Below are positions 1 through 5,914 of a stretch of 8,266 nucleotides of DNA, piece after piece. Source of the stretch: CAYWNK01 sp964459495 (GTDB lineage: Bacteria > Planctomycetota > UBA1135 > GCA-002686595); contig CAYWNK010000274.1 in NCBI GenBank assembly GCA_964459495.1, positions 1 to 8,266 on the forward strand, in the 5' to 3' direction. Under the pieces are notes generated by a model that made no database searches, was not told the DNA's origin, and worked only from the letters and a program-made list of their open reading frames with translations. The translations under genes were made by a program, and so were the position numbers. The first letter of the stretch is position 1, and each line of letters begins with the position of its first letter.

Positions 1-91
1 TGGTGGGCCCGTCCCGATTCGAGTCGGAGCAGCCAGCCACGAGGCCGTGCAAGAGCCCGATCGCAAGCACGTGCAGGGGAGAAATGGCCAT
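1..91 (-). CDS. Probable lipoprotein, N-terminal fragment (runs off the left edge)
   Basis: Reading leftward from an ATG at 91, thirty codons stay open to the window edge. They give a hydrophobic start ending in LVAGC, a good lipobox (cysteine at residue 21), followed by a polar stretch SDSNRDGPT. This is the pattern of a signal peptidase II signal: cleavage before the cysteine, lipid attachment, and an extracytoplasmic mature protein. The n-region is unusual because it has no Lys or Arg before the hydrophobic core, only a histidine. No clear Shine-Dalgarno sequence precedes the start, and no other in-frame start lies between it and the upstream stop codon. Third codon positions are mostly G or C, as expected for coding sequence here. 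The gene is divergent from the sigma-factor gene at 273, with 181 bases between the two starts. Function is unknown because only the signal region is visible. A chance open frame is possible in such a short piece. Confidence 0.45.
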   Translation of the reverse strand, partial: MAISPLHVLAIGLLHGLVAGCSDSNRDGPT

Positions 92-272
92 GCCGGCGAT
101 TCTAGCCCGGAAGCATCGCCAGGATGGATATGCAGCCGCGTTTGCTGCTGTTCAGGAGCAATGGCAAGGGCAGCATGAAATCGAAGAATTCGTCGGATTC
201 TCCGGGACAGCTGGCTGGGTCAAGGCACCTGGAGGACGATGGCCCGCGGACTGCGGCGAACTCGACAGCACC

Positions 273-2942
273 ATGGACTCCTACAATCCCTCAAGCCTGA
301 AGCCCGACGCGGCACCCGAAGCACTTCTCGAGGAGCTCGCGTGGTTGAAGCAGGTCGCGCGCGCGCTCCTCGGCCGCCCGGAAGACGCCGAGGATCTCGT
401 GCAGGAGGTCATGGTGGAGGCGGTACGCCAGCGCAGCCGGACGGGGGGGCTTGCCAGGCCGCGCTTGCGCACTTGGCTGCGGACCGTGGCACAGCGCAAG
501 GCGTGGCGCCGGCTCGAGCGGACGGGCTCTCGGCGTCAGGCCGAGGACCTCGCAGGCGAGGGGGACGCTGGTCCGCACTCCGCGCCGGATGAGACGCTTG
601 AGAGGCTCGAGCTGCATCGCGACCTCACCCACGAAATCGAACAGCTGGACTCTGAGGATCGTCAGCTCATCGTTCAACGCTACCTACAGGGCCTCGCCCC
701 AGTGGAGATCGCCGCCCAGCTGGGGCTTACTTCCTCCATCGTTCGCAAGCGCTTGGCTCGAGCGCTGGAACGCCTCCGGGCCAGGCTGCGCTCTACACCG
801 CGGGGTGACTCGTGGATGGGAGCGCTGGCATTTCTTGCAAATGAAGCTCCACGGCCAGCAGCACCTCTCCTAGCTGCGAGCACGGGAGCGTTCGCAACCC
901 TACCTTGGATTATGGCAAAGCTCACTATCGCGGCGGGACTCATCGCCATCTCAGCTTCGGCTCTCTGGTTTGCGCGTGCAGAGGTTCTACCTGACCCAGC
1001 GATGGGGCGGTCCCTGATCGCCTCCCAGGAGAGCGAGCCCAATGCAGCCGAGGGAGAGGATCTCCGGGCGGATGCTGGCGTCTCGCTCGACCGGGCGAGC
1101 ACCCGGGTGTCGGACGGATCCCGGGCGAGTTTGGCTCCTGTTCCCGATGGGGCGCCCGAGCCGATCCGCGCAATGCGCGCTGACGGGGCCCCGGTCCCCG
1201 GCGCCTTGGGCCTACTCGTCCCGGAGGAGGGCGATCCCGAACCCTTCGTCTTCGACGAGAAAGGCGAAGCTGTGCTGTCACTTGAGGATCGAGGATCTGT
1301 CTATGCCACGGCTCCCGGATTCAGCAACGCCCGCATCGATCTTGCTGAGGATCCTTCGGTGAGGAGCCTGGTCCTGCACGCTGCCCAGGTGGTGAAGGGG
1401 GTCATCACGGTGGAAGGACTCCCCCCCGGCGAGACTCTCAGGTTCAAGCGGTTCATCGGGAACCGGGAGGCGGGAATCCCCGCCGACCAGCCGGCCGTGC
1501 GGAAGGTGCTGCAGGAAGGCGGGTTTGTGCCGGAAGACGTTCGTGTGGCCACCCTGGAGTCAGGGGCGTTTCAACTGGAGCTTTCTTGGCTCCTGGGAAC
1601 CAAGGAACTTTCGGAGATGACATTCGCCTGCCCACCCGCCTTCTTGGTCAAGGCTGTCAATGGGGTTTCTGTCAGCGGGGACCGGACGGAGATCGCATTC
1701 AGGCCCGGACCTGGCGAAGTTCATATCGACCTGGAACGGCTGCCGGGCGTCCGCGGGCGTTTGCGGTGGAAAGACACGTCCGAACCCGTGCTGGGGGGCA
1801 TCGTGCACCAACGCCTGAACGCCGATGGAACATCGATGGACGGCATTCCCTACCTCGAGCTTGATGAAGAGGGGGGCTTTCTTGTTCCCGCCGTCGGAAG
1901 GCCAAGGAACGGAAATTTCGAGCCGGGGCCCCTGGCGGCGACGCTGGTTCTGCATGTGCAAGATCCCTCCGAGGCGAGCGGCACGCAGTTTCGTTTCTCA
2001 CTCGCGGGCCAGGAGCTGCCCTGGAACCTAGGGGATCTGGAGGTCGAACGGATCCAGCCCCTGCCGGTTCTGGTTCGCGGCCGGCGAGCGGACGGCTCCT
2101 TCCAGCCCTTGGAGGCGGGACTGATCAGCTCTGATGCGGAGGCGCGCACAGGCAAAGACGGGATGGGGACGATCCTCTTCCGGCCAGGTCAGACTCTCGA
2201 AGTTCTCAGTGCGGGCTGGCACTACCGTCAGGTGCTTGTGGCCCCGGGGGTCTACACCGAAGAGGCGCCGTTTGAGATCGACCTTGAGCCCGCACCGCTC
2301 TTGAGCCTTGTGGGCTGCGAGGAATTGCGCGCCGCTGGAGTGTCCGCTCTGCCCACGGTACGGATCGCTTTTGATTGGACACCATTCGAAACAGCGGAGC
2401 TCGACGCGGAAGACAAGGGGTCGGCCTACGGTCATCGCGTGCACAACGTCCACGCCAAGTTCGGCGGGGGGGGCACGGGTGGCGCGCTGTGGAGTTTTTC
2501 GGACCCTGGTGCGCCGGGCCATGTGGAGTTTCGCTTGCCGAGGGGGGATCGACTGGAGATCCCGGGGCTCTTGGAATCGCGGCCCTTTGCGGTGCAGGTT
2601 GTCGACCCCCTCGGTCAGCTGCTTCTGAGCGAAGAGGTCACGCTCTCCGATTCGCGAACCGTCGACCTGGCACCGGCCAGTCACCAGCTCGCCTCGCTGG
2701 TCTGCCAGATTCAATGGGAAGACCGGACGCCCGTGGGTGGAGGGCAAGTCCTCTTGTCGGGCAGCGCGGGGCGGTCGATTGGTTTGCCCTTCGAGGACGG
2801 GGTACTGCGGGTGGCTCCCCTGGCCGCCGGTAGCTTGGCGCTCGAAGTCAAGGCGAGCGATGCCGAGGGGTTCCACGGGGAAGTCCACCTGGAGGCAGCG
2901 CAGGAACGGACGCTCACGATCACCCTTCGCCGCGCAGACTAG
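273..2942 (+). CDS. Membrane-tethered ECF-type sigma-70 family RNA polymerase sigma factor with long extracytoplasmic beta-rich tail
   Basis: The 889-residue protein begins with a two-domain ECF sigma factor. Region 2 spans about residues 14-82, with GRPEDAEDLVQEVMVEA at 34-50 as the core-binding helix and RLRTWLRTVAQRKAWRRL at 64-81 resembling region 2.4. Region 4 spans about 115-172, with an AAQLGLTSSIVRKRLARAL helix-turn-helix. A linker leads to one transmembrane helix at about 217-234 (LTIAAGLIAISASALWFA). Roughly 650 residues follow, rich in beta-strand, Gly, Pro and acidic residues, resembling repeated carboxypeptidase-regulatory or Ig-like modules. The sigma part should be cytoplasmic and the tail extracytoplasmic. 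The frame is open back to base 3, but I chose ATG 273 because ECF factors normally begin 10-20 residues before region 2, and the upstream 90 residues look unlike protein and overlap the divergent lipoprotein start. No Shine-Dalgarno is evident. No anti-sigma gene is adjacent. The sigma call is firm; the tail assignment is by composition and pattern only. Confidence 0.88.
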   Translation: MDSYNPSSLKPDAAPEALLEELAWLKQVARALLGRPEDAEDLVQEVMVEAVRQRSRTGGLARPRLRTWLRTVAQRKAWRRLERTGSRRQAEDLAGEGDAGPHSAPDETLERLELHRDLTHEIEQLDSEDRQLIVQRYLQGLAPVEIAAQLGLTSSIVRKRLARALERLRARLRSTPRGDSWMGALAFLANEAPRPAAPLLAASTGAFATLPWIMAKLTIAAGLIAISASALWFARAEVLPDPAMGRSLIASQESEPNAAEGEDLRADAGVSLDRASTRVSDGSRASLAPVPDGAPEPIRAMRADGAPVPGALGLLVPEEGDPEPFVFDEKGEAVLSLEDRGSVYATAPGFSNARIDLAEDPSVRSLVLHAAQVVKGVITVEGLPPGETLRFKRFIGNREAGIPADQPAVRKVLQEGGFVPEDVRVATLESGAFQLELSWLLGTKELSEMTFACPPAFLVKAVNGVSVSGDRTEIAFRPGPGEVHIDLERLPGVRGRLRWKDTSEPVLGGIVHQRLNADGTSMDGIPYLELDEEGGFLVPAVGRPRNGNFEPGPLAATLVLHVQDPSEASGTQFRFSLAGQELPWNLGDLEVERIQPLPVLVRGRRADGSFQPLEAGLISSDAEARTGKDGMGTILFRPGQTLEVLSAGWHYRQVLVAPGVYTEEAPFEIDLEPAPLLSLVGCEELRAAGVSALPTVRIAFDWTPFETAELDAEDKGSAYGHRVHNVHAKFGGGGTGGALWSFSDPGAPGHVEFRLPRGDRLEIPGLLESRPFAVQVVDPLGQLLLSEEVTLSDSRTVDLAPASHQLASLVCQIQWEDRTPVGGGQVLLSGSAGRSIGLPFEDGVLRVAPLAAGSLALEVKASDAEGFHGEVHLEAAQERTLTITLRRAD

Positions 2943-2961
2943 CGCCGTGCCCAAGGGGCGC
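2942..2961 (+). terminator. Possible GC-rich hairpin just after the sigma-factor gene
   Basis: Immediately after the TAG stop, GTGCCC and GGGCGC (2947-2952 and 2956-2961) can pair around an AAG loop, with one G-U pair. An alternative 5-bp pairing, GCGCC with GGCGC (2942-2946 and 2957-2961), is also possible. There is no U-run downstream, so it is not a classical intrinsic terminator. It could slow polymerase or protect the mRNA end, or be a chance pairing in GC-rich DNA. Confidence 0.2.
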
Positions 2962-3252
2962 CTGGGTGGAGCTCAGGTCGAGGGCTACGAGGATCGGATC
3001 GCTCGCGCACGTGTCTTGGAGCAGATACCCCTCAGCAGGGTTGTAGCGCCCGGTCCTGCCGCTCAAGCACAGCTCGCCGCGGACAGCTCAAGCCGAAGCA
3101 CGCAAATTCCACCCGATGGGGCCCCTGGGTTCGATTCTCGCGGCGGACGCATGCGATCCCAGTGGACTTGGGTCCTCGGAGCTAGCCCTGTGGTCTGTCA
3201 GCAAGGGGGAACGTGGCAGCGCCCCTGGCGATTGGGGGTTACTCTCCTCGGC
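2943..3252. other. Intergenic stretch without a convincing gene
   Basis: These 310 bases separate the sigma-factor stop from the DUF2779 gene start. Apart from the small hairpin at the left end, I see no tRNA, promoter box or terminator that I would defend. The downstream gene's frame is open throughout and has an ATG at 3151, but the residues it would add do not resemble the family. The string GGGTTCGATTC near 3128 looks like a tRNA T-loop but lacks the rest of a tRNA. The promoter of the downstream gene presumably lies here. Confidence 0.5.
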
Positions 3253-4731
3253 ATGCTCACCAAGAGTCTTCTGCTCGATCAGATGCGCTGCCCCAAGTCG
3301 CTGTGGCTGGCTATCCACGGGGATCAACATCGCGCCCCGAGCAATGCCTTCGTCCGGCGGCTGAAGGCTGAGGGCCAGGCCGTTGGGGCCCTCGCGCGCG
3401 AGCGCTATCCGGAGGGCGTGCTGATCGAGGTGGAGCCTTGGGATGCGGAAGAGGCGGTGCGCCTGACCGAAGAGGCGATGGCGGACGGGGCCACTGCGAT
3501 CTTTGAGGCGACGTTCCAGGCAAAGGACGTGCTGGTGCGCGTCGACCTGCTGGTGCGCGAGGGAGATGGCTGGTCGATCGTCGAGGTCAAAGCGGCGACC
3601 AAGCTTCGAAAGGGCGAGCACGTGCCTGACGTGGCGGTGCAGTGGTGGACGCTGGCGAAGGCGGGTGTGCGTTTGCGGAGCGCGGCCTTGATGCATGTGC
3701 GCTCGGATGCGGAGGAGGTCACGGCTGACGGTCTCTTCGTCGTGCACGACATCACGCCCAAGGTCCTGGCGGCCCAGGCCACGGTGGCGGAGGGGGTGGA
3801 GCACGCGCGGCAGGTGGAGATGCGACCGGCTGCGCCCTACATGCCCTTGGGGCCCCACTGCGAGAAGCCGCGGACTTGTGACTTTCTTGAGCACTGTCAG
3901 GCTGCGACGCCGCTGCCGAGCCCCAGTGTGTTCGACCTGCCACGCATCGGAAGCAAGAAGTGGGACTACCTGCAGGCCGGTTTGGCCGGTCTGGCGGAGG
4001 TGCCGACCGGGGATCTGAACGACATGCAGCTGCACATCCGCGACGTGATCCTGTCGGGCGAGCGCTACGTGGACGGCGAGGCGCTGGCGCTTGAGACCAA
4101 GGACTGGGGGTTCCCCATGCTGCACTTGGACTTTGAGACCTGCTCCTGGGCGATTCCTCCCTTCGACGGCCTGGCCCCGTACGCGCAGGTGCCGTTCCAG
4201 TACAGCCTGCACGTGGAGTTGGACGGGACCTCAGCGCCGCTGCACTTTGAATCGTTGCACACCGGCGACGGCGATCCGCGGCCTGCGCTGGCCGAAGCCC
4301 TGGCGGCGCACATGGAGCCGTACTTGGGACCCAGCGCAAGCGTGACGGCCTACAGCATGGCGGTCGAGCGAAGCGGGCTGAAGTGTCTGGCAGAGGCCTC
4401 GCCGGCCTCCGCCGATCGACTGCTCGATGCGGCAAGCCGGCTCGTAGATCCACTGCCGATCCTGCGCCAGCACGTCTACGACCAGGGCTTTCGCGGGTCG
4501 TTCAGTATCAAGAGTATCGCGCCCGTTCTGCTGGGCGAGGCCTTCGACTACGACCGGCTGGAGATCCACCACGGGGCCGAAGCCATGGCCCGCTACGATC
4601 AGCTACGCACCCAGGAGTTGAGCGAGGGCGAGCGGGAGATGATCCGCACGCAGCTCCTGGAGTACTGCCGTCAGGACACGCTCGCGATGCTCGAGCTCGT
4701 GCGTTGGATCCGCTGGGAGGCCGATGCCTAG
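3253..4731 (+). CDS. DUF2779-family protein: Fe-S PD-(D/E)XK (Cas4-like) nuclease domain plus DEDDy-like exonuclease domain
   Basis: The N-terminal half of this 492-residue protein looks like a Cas4/AddB-type nuclease. It has an early Cys in MRCPKSLWL (C13), then E85, D98 and EVK at 111-113 as the PD-(D/E)XK active site. Three cysteines follow in HCEKPRTCDFLEHC (C203, C209, C215), which with C13 could hold a 4Fe-4S cluster. The C-terminal half matches the DUF2779 pattern. It has HLDFET with D293 and E295 (motif I of DnaQ-like exonucleases), AVERSGLKCLAE around E372, D399, GSFSIK at 415-420, and YCRQD at 471-475, the YxxxD form of motif III. It is therefore predicted to cut or trim nucleic acid with two metal-dependent centres; substrate and pathway are unknown. 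ATG 3253 was chosen because relatives begin just before the first cysteine motif, though no good Shine-Dalgarno is visible. The gene stands alone on this strand, and its stop overlaps that of the convergent small gene. Domain calls rest on motifs read by eye. Confidence 0.85.
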   Translation: MLTKSLLLDQMRCPKSLWLAIHGDQHRAPSNAFVRRLKAEGQAVGALARERYPEGVLIEVEPWDAEEAVRLTEEAMADGATAIFEATFQAKDVLVRVDLLVREGDGWSIVEVKAATKLRKGEHVPDVAVQWWTLAKAGVRLRSAALMHVRSDAEEVTADGLFVVHDITPKVLAAQATVAEGVEHARQVEMRPAAPYMPLGPHCEKPRTCDFLEHCQAATPLPSPSVFDLPRIGSKKWDYLQAGLAGLAEVPTGDLNDMQLHIRDVILSGERYVDGEALALETKDWGFPMLHLDFETCSWAIPPFDGLAPYAQVPFQYSLHVELDGTSAPLHFESLHTGDGDPRPALAEALAAHMEPYLGPSASVTAYSMAVERSGLKCLAEASPASADRLLDAASRLVDPLPILRQHVYDQGFRGSFSIKSIAPVLLGEAFDYDRLEIHHGAEAMARYDQLRTQELSEGEREMIRTQLLEYCRQDTLAMLELVRWIRWEADA

Positions 4732-4931
4732 GCTTGATCGGACTCCGGCGCAAGCATGTGCCTGCCCTTGGCGAAGTAGAAGCCCAGGAAGGCGCATGCG
4801 CCGAGGGCGCCACCGAGGAGCGTGCCGTCGATCTCGGGCAGGAAGAAATGTTGGACCAGGAAACCGGCGGACGCGCCGAGTCCACCAGCGGCACCCATGG
4901 GGAAGAGCAGCCGGTTCAGGAGGAGATGCAT
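4728..4931 (-). CDS. Small hydrophobic protein, two predicted membrane helices
   Basis: This 67-residue protein has two hydrophobic segments, about residues 8-30 (rich in Gly and Ala, containing GAAGGLGASAGFLV) and about 36-54 (GTLLGGALGACAFLGFYFA). A short FLPEID turn joins them and a basic then acidic tail ends it. It should sit in a membrane as a helical hairpin. Codons end overwhelmingly in C or G, which supports real coding. The open frame extends upstream to an ATG at 5087, but those residues are Ser- and Cys-rich and the codon bias weakens, so I prefer ATG 4931. No Shine-Dalgarno is clear at either start. The gene converges on the DUF2779 gene; the two TAG stops share two bases within CTAG. 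I do not recognise the family. It could be a general small membrane protein or, less likely, a chance frame. Confidence 0.55.
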   Translation of the reverse strand: MHLLLNRLLFPMGAAGGLGASAGFLVQHFFLPEIDGTLLGGALGACAFLGFYFAKGRHMLAPESDQA

Positions 4932-5043
4932 GCCCCAATGGTAACCCCGGGCGCCGGGCTGTCCCGTGGTGCAAGCGGCAGGTCCTTCGCATTTCGGAGC
5001 TTGCGTCAACTCGCTGGGTGTGCCGAGCGGCTGCGGAACTGTG

Positions 5044-5130
5044 ATGGAGCTGCTGCAGGCGGTCGAGGAGCTCGAGCGGCGCTGCATCGCACTGAGGGCG
5101 CCAGACGGTTCGTCTTTGGAGCCCTCTTAG
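5044..5130 (+). CDS. Very short possible coding sequence, 28 residues
   Basis: ATG 5044 opens a 28-residue frame beginning MELLQAVEELERRCIAL, an amphipathic heptad-like helix, and ending in a polar tail before TAG at 5128. The first 15 or so codons end mostly in G or C and the later ones do not. A GGA lies 6 bases upstream, a weak ribosome site. It may be a tiny gene, the remnant of a longer gene, or chance. No family is recognised. Confidence 0.18.
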   Translation: MELLQAVEELERRCIALRAPDGSSLEPS

Positions 5131-5137
5131 CGTTGCC

Positions 5138-5195
5138 CAAGCCAGGTCTGTCCCCCGTGGCGGCGGGTTGCTCCTGCCTGGAGCCTGGCGGCTTG
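5138..5195. repeat. Nested inverted repeats downstream of the phosphatase gene
   Basis: An outer pair CAAGCC / GGCTTG (5138-5143 and 5190-5195) can extend inward by AGG / CCT with a 3-base bulge. Inside lies an alternative perfect 5-bp hairpin, GCTCC TGCCT GGAGC (5170-5184), which shares a few bases with the extension. On the minus strand the cluster starts about 55 bases past the phosphatase stop. There is no U-run, so a Rho-independent terminator is not supported. It may be an mRNA end structure or chance. Confidence 0.25.
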
Positions 5196-5250
5196 TGCTG
5201 GGTGCCGACGGGGTCCTTGAGAAGGCACTGCTGGAGCCTGCGGCCGAAGG

Positions 5251-5802
5251 TTAGTCCAGCTTGACCCGCACCCGTTCGCCCATCGCGGGCACGAGGCTGG
5301 GCCAGTCCGCAGGAGACTTGCCCTGCAGGGAGCCGAGCAGGGCGCCGATCGGGCCGCCGTGGGTGATGGCGACGATCACCTCCGCGCTGGGAAGGGACTG
5401 AAGCCACTCGTGCATGCGGTCGCGGACCGCAAACAGGGTCTCGCCTCCCGGCGGAGCGAAGTGCTCGGGGTCGTCGAAGAGCTGGCGCATCGCATCGCGA
5501 TCGCTCGCCTGGATCTGCGCCCAGGTTTGGCCTTCCCAGCTTCCGTAGCCGCGCTCAGCGAGGCGTGGTTCGAGGCGCACCGGAATGCCCGTGCGCTCCG
5601 AGAGTGCCTTGGCCACCGTGGCCGCGCGGGACGCGGCGCTCGAAAAAATAGCGGCAGGCGCGAACGCAGCGAGCTCGTCCGCAAGCCGCGGGATCTTGCC
5701 CTCGCCGGCGGGGGAGAGTCGGGCATCCATGTGGCCATAGCACACGCCATGCCAGCGCGGCTCCACCTCCGGGTGGTGAACAAGAATGAGCTCAGCCTTC
5801 AT
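5251..5802 (-). CDS. Histidine phosphatase family protein (phosphoglycerate mutase/CobC-like) with altered RHG motif
   Basis: This 183-residue protein has the size and landmarks of the single-domain histidine phosphatase superfamily. They are CYGHMDARLSPAGE at 21-34, SSAASRAATVAKAL at 54-67 with the second phosphate-binding Arg at 59, LAERGYGSWEGQ at 81-92 with acid E83, PPGGET at 117-122, and ITHGGPIG at 146-153 with the second catalytic His at 148. The family's opening motif, normally RHG or in some CobC-like members RHP, reads VHHPE here (8-12). The phosphorylated histidine is kept as H10 but the preceding arginine is histidine. Members remove phosphate from small molecules or proteins in the cytoplasm; the substrate cannot be told from sequence. 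ATG 5802 was chosen because the beta-strand leading into the motif begins there. An ATG at 5859 would add 19 atypical residues. No Shine-Dalgarno is obvious. It lies 112 bases after rtcA on the same strand, so it may be the distal gene of that transcript. Confidence 0.85.
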   Translation of the reverse strand: MKAELILVHHPEVEPRWHGVCYGHMDARLSPAGEGKIPRLADELAAFAPAAIFSSAASRAATVAKALSERTGIPVRLEPRLAERGYGSWEGQTWAQIQASDRDAMRQLFDDPEHFAPPGGETLFAVRDRMHEWLQSLPSAEVIVAITHGGPIGALLGSLQGKSPADWPSLVPAMGERVRVKLD

Positions 5803-5875
5803 GCCAGCACGGTAGCGCAGAGCGGCGGAGACACGCGGGAATTCGAGCGCCCGGTGCACGTTGTCTTGCGTGTTG

Positions 5876-5898
5876 CCCAGGGGCGGGAGGTTCCTGGG
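5876..5898 (-). terminator. Hairpin between rtcA and the phosphatase gene
   Basis: CCCAGG (5876-5881) and CCTGGG (5893-5898) form a perfect 6-bp inverted repeat with an 11-base loop, 16 bases past the rtcA stop on the minus strand. No U-run follows, so it may be a weak or Rho-assisted terminator, or an mRNA-stabilising end that separates rtcBA from the phosphatase gene. Chance is also possible at this GC content. Confidence 0.3.
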
Positions 5899-5914
5899 CG
5901 ATCGCTACCGGAAT

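Larger units (their letters stand above)
4932..5250. other. Intergenic stretch with inverted repeats and one very short reading frame
   Basis: These 319 bases lie between the small membrane-protein start and the end of the histidine-phosphatase gene. They hold a 28-codon plus-strand frame (5044-5130), an inverted-repeat cluster (5138-5195) and a direct 9-base repeat TGGAGCCTG (5179-5187 and 5232-5240). I see no promoter that I would defend and no RNA gene of a known class. Confidence 0.45.

Noticed and set aside
3..272. In-frame 90-residue N-terminal extension of the sigma factor
   Set aside because: It has no sigma-like features, runs past the usual ECF start and overlaps the divergent lipoprotein signal peptide.
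2028..2954. Long open frame on the minus strand opposite the sigma tail
   Set aside because: It is antisense to a clear gene, has no recognisable motifs, and long shadow frames are expected at this GC content.
3126..3150. tRNA-like T-loop string GGGTTCGATTC
   Set aside because: The flanking T-stem pairs poorly, and no acceptor, D-arm or anticodon arm of proper length can be placed upstream.
3151..3252. Earlier ATG (3151) adding 34 residues to the DUF2779 protein
   Set aside because: The added residues are Trp- and Gly-rich without family resemblance; Cas4-like proteins start just before the first cysteine motif.
3088..4212. Long open frame on the minus strand opposite the DUF2779 gene
   Set aside because: It is His-, Arg- and Gln-rich antisense translation with no domain; the plus strand carries intact nuclease motifs.
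4383..5264. Plus-strand open frame spanning the end of the DUF2779 gene and the central gap
   Set aside because: Its start lies inside the DUF2779 gene in another frame, the product is low-complexity Arg/Gly/Ala-rich, and it is antisense to the small membrane protein.
5898..5905. GCGATCGC palindrome
   Set aside because: A single 8-base palindrome common in GC-rich genomes; no second copy nearby to suggest a site family.
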